A DNA stretch of 64,000 nucleotides from contig NZ_JBCNKR010000006.1 in the NCBI RefSeq assembly GCF_039595935.1, positions 806,001 through 870,000 on the forward strand. The letters run 5' to 3'. The notes below the pieces were generated by a model. That model made no database searches. It saw nothing but the letters and a program-made list of their open reading frames with translations, and was not told the origin of the DNA. The stretch comes from Flavobacterium sp. (GTDB lineage: Bacteria > Bacteroidota > Bacteroidia > Flavobacteriales > Flavobacteriaceae). Made by a program: the position numbers and the translations under genes. Positions 51,430 to 59,756 of the stretch are shown here, in pieces; the first letter of the stretch is position 1; each line of letters starts with the position of its first letter.

Positions 51430-51867
51430 CTATTTCAAATACAAATAATGATTAAAATAATCAATAATAGCCTTTCCCTCCAATAAAACATCGGCACCAA
51501 TAATTCCGTGTACAGGTTTTGCTTTATACGATTCTAAAGCCTCATTAACATGAGAAAGATCAAAAATCACAATACTAAAATCTTTACTTTTCCAGCTTCC
51601 TAATTGTAAAGTATTCTGCGAAGAAATCTGCGTTGTCATACCCGTTGCGCCAGCTCCTGACGCTTTTGTTTTAGATTTTTTTGCAGACAATTCAAAACGG
51701 TCGATACTTTCAAATCCGATGCAGGTATTTGAAGCTCCGGTATCTAAAATAAAATTTCCCGAAATGCCGTTGATTTTTGCTTTAATCTGCAGATGCTGGG
51801 TTTTAGTAACCTTGAATTTTATTTTTTTATATTTCCCTTTTTTGAGAACCTCGTGAAGATTTTCCAT
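51430..51867 (-). CDS. Retropepsin-like aspartic protease
   Basis: The 145-residue protein has the clan AA active-site motif ILDTGASNT (Asp42-Thr-Gly), a flap-like Gly/Thr segment (GAGATGMTTQISSQN) and HGIIGADVL in the place of the second hydrophobic-GG motif. Such small single-domain proteases act as dimers. No signal peptide is seen. The gene overlaps the end of the CHAT gene by 49 nt, so it is translated with it, and the two may work in the same proteolytic chain. Confidence 0.85.
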   Translation of the reverse strand: MENLHEVLKKGKYKKIKFKVTKTQHLQIKAKINGISGNFILDTGASNTCIGFESIDRFELSAKKSKTKASGAGATGMTTQISSQNTLQLGSWKSKDFSIVIFDLSHVNEALESYKAKPVHGIIGADVLLEGKAIIDYFNHYLYLK

Positions 51868-54593
51868 TTTCGATACTGATTGAAACCCAAAAATAAGCCA
51901 ATTACAATCAAAAAGCTAATCGCATAATATATATAATTTCCTGATTTTTCTTCTGCCGAAATCGATCCGTAATACACAAACGAACTCCAGTAATAAGGCG
52001 ATTTCTTAGCATTCGGAATTGATTTATCGTTTAAATATTCCAATTTGGCGTTGGAATTTGCTTCAAAATAAGAAACATCATTTTTGACATTTTTATAAAA
52101 ATCAGACATAAAAACCGAAGTCGTAAAATCGTTTACTTTCCATAAAGAAAACAACAGATTCTGTGCGCCCGCAAACTGAAAACCTCTTGCAACGCTCATC
52201 GCGCCTTCTGCTTTATATAACTTTCCAATTCCGGTTTCGCAGGCACTTAAAACTACCAAATCAGGATTTATACGCATGTTATACAATTCAGAATACAAAA
52301 TTTCCTGATCGTAAAATTTAATACTTGCCGGAGTTTCAATATCGCCAGATGATGCGTGTGTACTCAAATGTAAAATGGAATAATTGGAAGCATTATTTTT
52401 AAAATTTGAAAAACTAGCATTCGAATTTTCTAGATATTTGCCTTTAAAATTACTTCGAATCGATTCTAATTCTTTCTTCGAATAACTCAATTCAAAAGCC
52501 GTTTTTTCGAAAACCGGAAAAACTCCCAAAACCGTTTTATCTGATTTTGAAACAGGTTTTGAATTCAGATAAATATTTGCCGAAGTATTATAAGCAATCC
52601 TGAAATCATTTAGTAAATAATGCATTTTGGCAAAATTTGTTGTGCTGGATTCCTGTGTAATTAAAGCCTCAAAAGGAAGAAAATTTAAAATTCCGTCAGG
52701 AACAATTATTAGGTTTTGGTAAACAGAATTGTTAGGTAGTTTCAAAATATCAAATACTTCTTTACCGCACTTATTGTAACCAAAAATATCATTTGTAATT
52801 GCATTTGCTTCATTAAAGTAATCTACAAAACGTAAAATTTTAGGAATTGAAGTATGTGTAGTATTAAGATGATTTAATTGAATTTGATTGTTTTGCAACG
52901 TAAAATAATATTGATTTTCAAATCCCATAAAATAATAAACCATCATCGCCTTATCATTTTCTAATTTTGAAAATAAAGCTTTTAAATCGCATTTTTCAGG
53001 AAGATAATCTTGATTTTCTGACTGATTTTTTTTGAGCGAAAGCATCAATTCGTTTTGCTTTTTTATGAATTGATTTATTTTTGAAATATCTGCTAAATCG
53101 GCTTTTTGTTGTTCTTTTAAAATGGCATTATTTAAATTTTGAAGTTCTTGCAAAAGCTGTTTTTCTTCTGCGGAAGCGTTTTTAATATTCGAACGATAAC
53201 TTTTTAAAATTCCCGATTTTGTTTTTTCAGATAATTGAAAAGCTTCTTCTAAATATTGGACTTTTTTTTCTTTTAGATATAAATTATTGTAGATCGAAAT
53301 ACATTTTTCAGTACGGTTTCGGGATCGTAATTGCGATATGATTTTTGAGTTTTCGTAAACGAGCGAATTAATCAATAAATCTTCAATATAAAAAGAAAGA
53401 TCAAATGCTTTTAATGCTTTTTTAGGCTGTTTTAACTTCAGAATTTCTGCTTCCAAATCAATTGCATCCATCAAAACCGTTTCGGCATACAATTGGTTTT
53501 GATTTGGAAGAATATCTTTAGAATTATAATTCGGAATTAAAACTTGAAAAACAGCCGAAATCTGCTTTGAACTTTCATCATATTTTTTTTCATCAAAAAG
53601 TAATAAAGCTTTTTCATAATATAATTTTCCCAGTTTTCGAGGCTGTTGATTTTTAGATTCTAAAAATAGCTTTTCAGCCTTTTGCATATAAGAATCGGCG
53701 ATATCAAATCGCTGCCATTGCCTGTTCATCGAAGCCAGATTTCGATAAGAGTTTGATAATTTTTCAGATTGATCTTTTTCGTTTTGTAGATATTTTATCG
53801 AAGATTGAAAAGCTTTTTCTGCATTTTCAGATGAATTCCGAATTATCATAAGTTGTTTAGAGCCCAGCCAATAATTATTCCCAAGATTATTCCATAAAAT
53901 CCCCTTTTGTAAATTAGATAATTGCTCTGTTTTTAGAGTATTTTCTAAAACTTCAATTGCCAAAGAAATTTTACCGGAACTCTGATAAACATTAGATAAA
54001 TTGAGAATTGCAGCAAACTTTTGCTTTTGTGCGTCAGGATAATTTTTAGAAGTATTTACAATAAAGAAGTATTGTTTTATGGTGTTTTCGGCACTGTCAT
54101 AATCGCCCAAAACGGTATATAAATTGCCTAAAGGTTTCAGGCAGAATTCGATAATATCGTAATTACTTAGTTTATGTTTTTGATAGATTTGCCAGGCTTT
54201 TTCATAACTAGAAATTGCATTTTGCGTCTGTCCAAATTGGTTTTCGTAATACGCTTTATTGCAGTTTAAAACCACAATTGCCAAGAATTCATCTTTGGTT
54301 TTAGGTTTTGGATTTCTCCAAAAATCAGCTTCTGCAGCGTTTAAATTTTGTAATGCTTTCGCGGAAGGATGAGCAACGAAATTATCAACTGAATTATATA
54401 TTTTATCTTCCTGACTCTGTCCAAAAACATTCAGATTTATGAAGAGGAAGATTAAACCATATAAGTTTATATTGAATTTTATTTCACAGAGATTCGCAAA
54501 GATTTCTCGCAAAGATTCACAAAGTATAAAAAAGCTTCGTGTGTCTCTGTGTAACCTTTGCGAATCTCTGCGTAGCAACTCTAAAACTTCCAT
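51819..54593 (-). CDS. TPR-CHAT caspase-like protease, membrane anchored
   Basis: The 924-residue frame has a signal-like helix (NLYGLIFLFINLNVFGQ) at about residues 43-59, TPR repeats (about 60-480) and a C-terminal CHAT domain with catalytic His746 (HLSTHASSG) and Cys785 (VVLSACETG). A helix at about 887-902 is followed by a basic tail. The layout places TPR and CHAT parts outside the cytoplasm. The first 40 residues (from MEVLELLRRDSQRL) are translated from an inverted repeat, and no ATG lies close to the signal peptide, so the true start is uncertain. It lies between the PKD protein and the aspartic protease. Confidence 0.85.
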   Translation of the reverse strand: MEVLELLRRDSQRLHRDTRSFFILCESLREIFANLCEIKFNINLYGLIFLFINLNVFGQSQEDKIYNSVDNFVAHPSAKALQNLNAAEADFWRNPKPKTKDEFLAIVVLNCNKAYYENQFGQTQNAISSYEKAWQIYQKHKLSNYDIIEFCLKPLGNLYTVLGDYDSAENTIKQYFFIVNTSKNYPDAQKQKFAAILNLSNVYQSSGKISLAIEVLENTLKTEQLSNLQKGILWNNLGNNYWLGSKQLMIIRNSSENAEKAFQSSIKYLQNEKDQSEKLSNSYRNLASMNRQWQRFDIADSYMQKAEKLFLESKNQQPRKLGKLYYEKALLLFDEKKYDESSKQISAVFQVLIPNYNSKDILPNQNQLYAETVLMDAIDLEAEILKLKQPKKALKAFDLSFYIEDLLINSLVYENSKIISQLRSRNRTEKCISIYNNLYLKEKKVQYLEEAFQLSEKTKSGILKSYRSNIKNASAEEKQLLQELQNLNNAILKEQQKADLADISKINQFIKKQNELMLSLKKNQSENQDYLPEKCDLKALFSKLENDKAMMVYYFMGFENQYYFTLQNNQIQLNHLNTTHTSIPKILRFVDYFNEANAITNDIFGYNKCGKEVFDILKLPNNSVYQNLIIVPDGILNFLPFEALITQESSTTNFAKMHYLLNDFRIAYNTSANIYLNSKPVSKSDKTVLGVFPVFEKTAFELSYSKKELESIRSNFKGKYLENSNASFSNFKNNASNYSILHLSTHASSGDIETPASIKFYDQEILYSELYNMRINPDLVVLSACETGIGKLYKAEGAMSVARGFQFAGAQNLLFSLWKVNDFTTSVFMSDFYKNVKNDVSYFEANSNAKLEYLNDKSIPNAKKSPYYWSSFVYYGSISAEEKSGNYIYYAISFLIVIGLFLGFNQYRKWKIFTRFSKKGNIKK
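54485..54572. repeat. Inverted repeat inside the CHAT reading frame
   Basis: Arms CACAGAGATTCGCAAAG (54485-54501) and CTTTGCGAATCTCTGCG (54556-54572) pair with one mismatch. The same repeat family is seen near 59590. It lies just after the ATG of the CHAT frame and before the signal peptide. Confidence 0.7.
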
Positions 54594-56533
54594 ATTCCAT
54601 AAACCTGAAAATAATTAAAATTCTGTTCAAAATTAATCACATAACGCGCGCCTAAACTTGGTCCTATTCTGGCAAAACCAGCCGTTAAATCAAATAAGAG
54701 ACCGGTTTTTACATCAGTAAAAGTGTTTTTAATCTTATTAGAACTCATAACAGAACTTATTAAAAACGATTCTTTATCGCCTTCATAAGTGTCAGTTTGT
54801 ATGCTTTGATTCTGTTCAGAAGAAACATTAATGTTCGCCTGAATTCCGGCTCCAACTCCGATATAATTATTGATGTTATATCGAATCAAAACAGGAACTT
54901 CCCAATTGATATTTTTATTTTCTGTTGCCGTTGTCGTACGGATTAACTGTCTGACTCCGTTTGCATTTGTATTTATTTGATCGACAACATTTATGGCACT
55001 ATTATATTGGTTTAAAGCATTTACCCATTCGACCTGCCAGTAAAAACGATACGATTTAAAAGGCGAAAGTGTCGCACCCAAAAAATAACTTGTTGATTTG
55101 TCTAAATCAGGATAAAAGTTGTAACCCGCTTTTACACCAATTGAAATTCCCGGCAGGAATCGAGTAGTAGCATAATTAGTAATAATAGGTTCATTTTTAT
55201 CGAAAATAATCGAAGTCCGGCTTTTGGTTTTTACTTTATGGAAATCTTCGCCAAACTTCATCGAATATTTTACGAAGCCTTTTGTTGAATCTTTTTCTTT
55301 TACATTTTTTTGCTCCGTTCCCGGAAGATAAATATTCTTAAAGGTAAAAATTATCTGTTTTTGTTTGATAATTGTATCGAGACAACTCACGGTTGGTTCT
55401 TCTCCTTTTGGACAAATGGGACATTCTGGATACATGCTTTCGATCTGGAAAGTTTTTTTGTCAAACATATCCGGAACATCAGTTTCTAAACGAATTTTTC
55501 TCGCCGGACCTTCGCCATTATTCTGAAAACGGGTTTTAAAATTCACTCTTTTAAAACGAACTAATCTGTAATTCATAAAACGTCCGTTAGAACCCATTTT
55601 ATTCGGATCGTGAGACGTAACGATTTCCATTTCTAGGTTTTTAATCTTATGGTTTTTATAACTTCGATTCGGAACAAAAATACCACGCATCGTAACTGTT
55701 GCGCTCGTATCTTTTATCATTTCGGGCGTTGTTTTAAACGTATAAAAAACATTGCGTGTTTCTCCTGGATTGGCATCATCAAATTCTAAAACCGAAACAT
55801 TATGATACGTTTTATGAGCGTCTAAAAGCGAATCGTCAAGATCTTCTTCGGTAGTTGTATTTCGGTATTTTTTAAGTTTGAAATTGTTTTCGGCGGAAGC
55901 CACAAAATTATTCGAATCGTCAAGATCATCGACCGAAGCGACTAAATTTTCTTTTACTTCGCGTTCGTTTGCATACGTTCTAAAGTCACTTAATTCGAAG
56001 TTATTATGTTTAAATTGTTTCTCATTATAAAATAAATACAGCTTTCCGTTAGAAACATAATTCTCCAGATTTTGATAACTTACTACGACTACCATTTCCT
56101 GTTCCGGAATAGGATCGCAGTTTTTTAAAATCGCAAAACCATTTTGATCTGCAATCGAAGCAATGTCTTTATAATTAGTGTCTGTAATATCATTTACAGC
56201 AACTTTCTTCGGGCGAGTTGCCGGAGGTTTTCCGTTGTCGTAATTGTTGGTTACAGCAAGTCTTGTCGTGTAAGTTCCTTTGTTTTTGTAAACATGTTTT
56301 GGTTCTGCTTCTTTGCTGTAATGCCCGTCGCCGAGTTCCCATAAATAAGAATAACTTGGTTTTGGCGCACCCGCAATTGGAATCAGCGGCGGCGTTTCGG
56401 GTTTAAAATTTACAGCATTTCCGTTTTGGATAAAACCAATATTGGCTCTTCGGGTTATGGTGTCTTTTACTTTGGTTTGTCCTATTGAAAAAATCGAAAA
56501 TAGAATCAAGAAAATAGACAGTTGTGGTTTCAT
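54581..56533 (-). CDS. PKD-domain outer-membrane barrel protein
   Basis: The 650-residue protein has a signal peptide (to about residue 19, FSIGQ), a PKD domain (about 45-105, YLWELGDGHYSKEAEPKHVY), a middle region with an Ig-like look and a Cys pair (ECPICPKG), and a C-terminal segment of strands (GVKAGYNFYPDLDKS, VLIRYNINNYIGVGAG) ending NYFQVYGIWKF. It probably spans the outer membrane as a barrel. The last bases overlap the CHAT start, so it leads the CHAT-protease part of the locus. Its function is unknown. Confidence 0.75.
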   Translation of the reverse strand: MKPQLSIFLILFSIFSIGQTKVKDTITRRANIGFIQNGNAVNFKPETPPLIPIAGAPKPSYSYLWELGDGHYSKEAEPKHVYKNKGTYTTRLAVTNNYDNGKPPATRPKKVAVNDITDTNYKDIASIADQNGFAILKNCDPIPEQEMVVVVSYQNLENYVSNGKLYLFYNEKQFKHNNFELSDFRTYANEREVKENLVASVDDLDDSNNFVASAENNFKLKKYRNTTTEEDLDDSLLDAHKTYHNVSVLEFDDANPGETRNVFYTFKTTPEMIKDTSATVTMRGIFVPNRSYKNHKIKNLEMEIVTSHDPNKMGSNGRFMNYRLVRFKRVNFKTRFQNNGEGPARKIRLETDVPDMFDKKTFQIESMYPECPICPKGEEPTVSCLDTIIKQKQIIFTFKNIYLPGTEQKNVKEKDSTKGFVKYSMKFGEDFHKVKTKSRTSIIFDKNEPIITNYATTRFLPGISIGVKAGYNFYPDLDKSTSYFLGATLSPFKSYRFYWQVEWVNALNQYNSAINVVDQINTNANGVRQLIRTTTATENKNINWEVPVLIRYNINNYIGVGAGIQANINVSSEQNQSIQTDTYEGDKESFLISSVMSSNKIKNTFTDVKTGLLFDLTAGFARIGPSLGARYVINFEQNFNYFQVYGIWKF

Positions 56534-56591
56534 AACTAGATAGTTTTAGTCTTAAAATCATCATAATCAATTTCAAAACAGGTTTAAATGT

Positions 56592-56623
56592 AAAAAAAAG
56601 TGATGAGCAAATCATCACTTTTT
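56592..56623 (-). terminator. Terminator after the lipoprotein gene
   Basis: Perfect 12-bp stem AAAAAGTGATGA/TCATCACTTTTT, loop GCAAA, with a run of T on the minus strand. It lies between the lipoprotein stop and the PKD gene, so the latter may be read from another promoter or by read-through. Confidence 0.75.
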
Positions 56624-56644
56624 CTTAAAAAAAGCATTTATAAG

Positions 56645-57631
56645 TTACTGTATGGCATTAATTGCAGCAACTAATTGAGCTTCGGTACCGACTGTTGTTT
56701 CGGCTAGTGTAAAGGTGTAAACGGCATTTGCAGATATTGTCACTCCTTTTATTGCGTATCTCCAGTTTCCATTATCTTCTGTCGCGAAAATGATGTGACA
56801 AGCAAGACCAATTGGAATTTGGCCGTAGTGTTCACTAAATAATCCTTCGGCAGTATAAGTGTCTAATTTTGCAAGAGCGTTTGTTCCTTCTCCATCATAA
56901 GAAAGATAAACGGCACTATTTGTATTGTTGAATCCTTCTGGAACGTCAACTAAAAGAGTTGTTTTTGGTCTTGGATCGCTGTAAAAACGGTCAACATTTG
57001 TCCATCCAAAGTTTCCAAAAGTTACATAATAATTGTTTCCTTCGCCTTGAACTCCGCCTTTACCTCCGGTTCCGTCAGCATTTGCTTTTGCTTCTCTCCA
57101 GGCCAGTTCTCCTTTTTCATCAATTGCACCGGTCCACAAAGTCATTAAATTGTCATAACCGTCAGTTAGCGCAGTTGGAACCACTAAACTCATATAACAA
57201 GAAGTTTGTAGTTCAACACCGCCTTGAGTTGCTTTAATAAAAAACTCTCCACCCGAAATCAAAAGGTTTTTCTTTCCGTCAGCAGTAAGTCCCATAGTTG
57301 GTTTGTTGGTAACCAGCATGTTTCCTTTGTCAAAAAGTTCTATATATTCGATATTAACTTCTCCGGTAACAGGATTTCCGTTTTTAGTAAGGCAGTCGCC
57401 GTTAATGTTCAATTTTACACCTTTTGCAGATGTAAGTGTTACCATACCATCTCCGGCAGTAATGGTAAAGTTCTGTGTATTTCTTTTAACTCCTTTTTCG
57501 TTAATGCTTTTAAAGGCTGCCGCAGTTGGAGGCAGAATAGTTTCTTTATCATCGCCATCGCTGTTATCGCAGCTTACAAAGGAAAATAACAATAGAAATA
57601 AAAGTCCGATAGTTTTAAAATTTGTGTTCAT
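56645..57631 (-). CDS. Surface or periplasmic lipoprotein
   Basis: The 328-residue protein has a lipoprotein signal with Cys21 (LFSFVSC) followed by an acidic stretch (DNSDGDDKE) like that found in exported surface lipoproteins of Bacteroidota. It has a carboxypeptidase-regulatory-like or Ig-type beta region (GDCLTKNGNPVTGEVNIEYI). No enzyme motif is seen. Two copies of the ECF-type promoter motif lie upstream. Function unknown; probably a sensor or effector of the envelope locus. Confidence 0.75.
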   Translation of the reverse strand: MNTNFKTIGLLFLLLFSFVSCDNSDGDDKETILPPTAAAFKSINEKGVKRNTQNFTITAGDGMVTLTSAKGVKLNINGDCLTKNGNPVTGEVNIEYIELFDKGNMLVTNKPTMGLTADGKKNLLISGGEFFIKATQGGVELQTSCYMSLVVPTALTDGYDNLMTLWTGAIDEKGELAWREAKANADGTGGKGGVQGEGNNYYVTFGNFGWTNVDRFYSDPRPKTTLLVDVPEGFNNTNSAVYLSYDGEGTNALAKLDTYTAEGLFSEHYGQIPIGLACHIIFATEDNGNWRYAIKGVTISANAVYTFTLAETTVGTEAQLVAAINAIQ

Positions 57632-57699
57632 AATTTCTAGTTTTTATAAATCTGTCTTGATTATCAAGCGGTTTTTCAGATTTGGTTATTAATTACATT

Positions 57700-57730
57700 C
57701 TTATATCAATTACGGTTTGATATTGTTACC
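57700..57730 (-). promoter_or_regulatory. ECF-type promoter motif, copy A
   Basis: On the minus strand GGTAACAA, 13 nt, then TTGATATAAG. It lies 69 nt before the lipoprotein start. Two further copies have exactly the same spacing. Confidence 0.7.
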
Positions 57731-57768
57731 TCTGTTTTCAAAAAAATATTTTTAAATGTTCTTACAGG

Positions 57769-57799
57769 CTTATATCAACTTTGGTTTTTATTTGTTACC
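57769..57799 (-). promoter_or_regulatory. ECF-type promoter motif, copy B
   Basis: GGTAACAA-N13-TTGATATAAG on the minus strand, 138 nt before the lipoprotein start and just downstream of the 99-residue protein gene. The middle of the spacer differs from copies A and C. Confidence 0.7.
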
Positions 57800-57821
57800 C
57801 CTAGATTTTTATTTTTTTGAT

Positions 57822-58121
57822 TTATGCCGAGAGACATTTGTCTTCAAAGAGATTTCCGTCTTCATCGACAGCCACGAGAATGTTTGTTTTCCGCGAAAGC
57901 GTAATAATTAAATAGATCCAGACAATTGACCAAAGTCCGAAAGTGAGACAGGTCAGAAAGAAATGAAGAGAATGTTTTACAATTTTTTTCTCGCGGCATA
58001 AAACAACATAAGGTAGTTTCTCGTTATGCTCTACGATTACAAAGCCATTTCGGGTTTTGGCAGATATCATTTTGTAGAATTGATCTAAAGTCTTTTCGTT
58101 TGTAAATTGACAGGTTTCCAT
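57822..58121 (-). CDS. Small membrane protein of the ECF locus
   Basis: The 99-residue protein has a soluble N-terminal half (METCQFTNEKTLDQFYKMIS, then NGFVIVEHNEKLPYVVLCRE) and a paired transmembrane segment (LHFFLTCLTFGLWSIVWIYL) before an acidic C-terminus. I do not recognise a named family. It is divergent from the ECF sigma gene and has its own copy of the ECF-type promoter motif 41 nt upstream, so it is likely to be induced with the lipoprotein. Confidence 0.65.
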   Translation of the reverse strand: METCQFTNEKTLDQFYKMISAKTRNGFVIVEHNEKLPYVVLCREKKIVKHSLHFFLTCLTFGLWSIVWIYLIITLSRKTNILVAVDEDGNLFEDKCLSA

Positions 58122-58161
58122 TTTCTCTTAATTTTTAACTCTTTTAAAAGAATTTTGTTTC

Positions 58162-58192
58162 CTTATATCAACTGCAATTGATAATTGTTACC
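58162..58192 (-). promoter_or_regulatory. ECF-type promoter motif, copy C
   Basis: GGTAACAA-N13-TTGATATAAG on the minus strand, between the divergent 99-residue protein and ECF sigma genes, 41 nt before the former. Confidence 0.7.
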
Positions 58193-58251
58193 CTTTTATT
58201 TGAAATTTATTTGAGATTCTTTTTTAACTTTATCTGATTAAAAGTTTTTTT

Positions 58252-58836
58252 ATGAGTAAAACTAAAGTGCATCCTGACCAAATGTATATTGACGGACTTG
58301 CCGCAAACAATTCGGCAGTCATTCAGTCTATTTATAAAAAGTTCGTTCCTAAAGTCGTTTTGTTCATCATGAACAATTCCGGCGATAGAGATCAGGCTCA
58401 GGATGTTGTTCAGGAAGTTTTGATTTTGCTTTTTAATCAGGCCAAAGCCAATTCGCTGCAGTTAACCTGTCCGTTTGATGCGTACTTTTTTCTTTTGTGT
58501 AAAAGAAAATGGCTGAACGAACTGAAAAAAACATCCAACAAAGGGGTAACAATTATTGAAGATGTTTTATCTATCAATGAATCTGCAGGTGAGCTTATTG
58601 GACAAACCGAAGAATTTGATGAAAAACAACAGCTTTTTGAGACTATGTTCCAAAAATTAGGAGATAAATGCAAAGAGTTATTAAAGCTGAGTTTTGAAAT
58701 TAAATCGATGGAAGAAGTGGCCGAAAAACTAAACGTAACATACGGATATGTACGTAAAAAAAAGTCGCTTTGTATTGGCCAGTTAACGCAGTGGATTCAG
58801 GAAGCAAAAAACTTTAATTCTTTAAAAAACAATTAG
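58252..58836 (+). CDS. ECF-type sigma-70 factor
   Basis: The 194-residue protein has sigma region 2 (FVPKVVLFIMNNSGDRDQAQ, DVVQEVLILLFNQ) and region 4 with a helix-turn-helix (MEEVAEKLNVTYGYVRKKKS). There is no region 1 or 3, as in ECF factors. It should read the GGTAACAA-N13-TTGATATAAG promoters nearby. It is separated by two bases from the membrane TPR protein, the probable anti-sigma partner. It may be bound or released according to envelope state. Confidence 0.9.
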   Translation: MSKTKVHPDQMYIDGLAANNSAVIQSIYKKFVPKVVLFIMNNSGDRDQAQDVVQEVLILLFNQAKANSLQLTCPFDAYFFLLCKRKWLNELKKTSNKGVTIIEDVLSINESAGELIGQTEEFDEKQQLFETMFQKLGDKCKELLKLSFEIKSMEEVAEKLNVTYGYVRKKKSLCIGQLTQWIQEAKNFNSLKNN

Positions 58837-58838
58837 TC

Positions 58839-59561
58839 ATGAACGAAGAACGCTATATATTATTTGATGAATATCTTCAGGGTGAATTAACGATTGAGGG
58901 CAAAAATGATTTTGAAAGACAATTGTTAGAAGATCCTGAATTTGCTTCGCAGTTTGAGATTTTCAAAGATGTGCAGTTTCAATTGGCAAATAAATTCGGA
59001 ATTGAACAGGAAAGACAAGCCTTTAAAGAGAATTTAACTCAAATTTCAGAACAGCATTTCGGCAAAAAAACAAAAGTTATTGGTTTAAAGCCTTGGTATT
59101 TAGCGGTTGCGGCTTCGGTTGCGGTTTTATTCGGACTATTCTTTTTCAATTACAACCAAAATCCTGTTTTTGCAGATTATAATAATCCCGAACAAGCTTC
59201 TTTTACAGTAAGAGGAACCGTTGATGAAACTTTAAAAAAAGCCGAAACTGCTTATAATAAAAAGACATATAATAAAGCAATTCCGCTTTTTGAAGCCGTT
59301 TTAGAAAAACAAAAAACAGCCGAAATTCAGTTTTTTTATGGTGTTTCACTTTTAGAAGAAAGCCATTATTTAAAAGCCGAAGCTGTTTTTAATCAATTAA
59401 AAGCAGGAAGTTCTGCCTATAAAGAAAAAGCTGTTTGGTATCTGGCTTTATCTAAACTAAAACAAAAAGATTACGAAGCCTGCAAACAAATTCTCGAAAG
59501 TATTTCTGAAGATTACGAAGGATATGATCAGGTTGAAGAACTTTTGCATCAGCTGGATTAG
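58839..59561 (+). CDS. Membrane TPR protein, probable anti-sigma factor
   Basis: The 240-residue protein has a cytoplasmic N-terminal part (about 1-85, YILFDEYLQGELTIEGKNDF), typical of anti-sigma factors but without the zinc motif, one helix (about 87-105, WYLAVAASVAVLFGLFFF), and a periplasmic part with TPR units (YNKAIPLFEAVLEKQKTAEI). It starts two bases after the sigma gene. A regulated cut or binding outside would free the sigma factor. That role is inferred from layout and position. Confidence 0.75.
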   Translation: MNEERYILFDEYLQGELTIEGKNDFERQLLEDPEFASQFEIFKDVQFQLANKFGIEQERQAFKENLTQISEQHFGKKTKVIGLKPWYLAVAASVAVLFGLFFFNYNQNPVFADYNNPEQASFTVRGTVDETLKKAETAYNKKTYNKAIPLFEAVLEKQKTAEIQFFYGVSLLEESHYLKAEAVFNQLKAGSSAYKEKAVWYLALSKLKQKDYEACKQILESISEDYEGYDQVEELLHQLD

Positions 59562-59599
59562 GGATTCCGCAAAGAGACACAAAGATCTACACAGAGATT

Positions 59600-59629
59600 C
59601 GCAAAGTTTAAAACGCTTTGCGATTTTTT
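59600..59629 (+). terminator. Terminator after the sigma/anti-sigma genes
   Basis: Stem CGCAAAG/CTTTGCG with loop TTTAAAACG precedes a run of T. It is built from a repeat (GATTCGCAAAG) also found in the CHAT frame at 54485-54572. The following bases to 59700 hold further short imperfect repeats (AATCCGCAAAATCCG). Confidence 0.65.
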
Positions 59630-59706
59630 GTTTTATATAAAAATCCGTTTTCATCCGCGCCTTCACGAAGTGAATCCGCAAAATCCGTGTGCCAATAAAC
59701 CCGCAA

Positions 59707-59737
59707 TTGTTATTCTTTTAATATTGTCGTAATTTTG
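59707..59737 (+). promoter_or_regulatory. Promoter of the tatD gene
   Basis: TTG, 20 nt, then TAATTTTG, matching the Bacteroidota consensus. Transcription would start near 59744, 13 nt before the TTG start codon at 59757. Confidence 0.5.
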
Positions 59738-59756
59738 GCATTTTAAAATTACAGCC

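Noticed and set aside
57303..57692. 129-codon frame on the plus strand
   Set aside because: It is antisense to the lipoprotein gene, has low-complexity hydrophobic content and lacks a ribosome site.
51819..59561. Identity with the CRISPR-linked Csx29/Csx30/RpoE (Craspase) system
   Set aside because: No Cas gene or CRISPR array is present, and the CHAT protein is predicted to be exported. Only the general idea of a protease acting on a sigma partner is shared.
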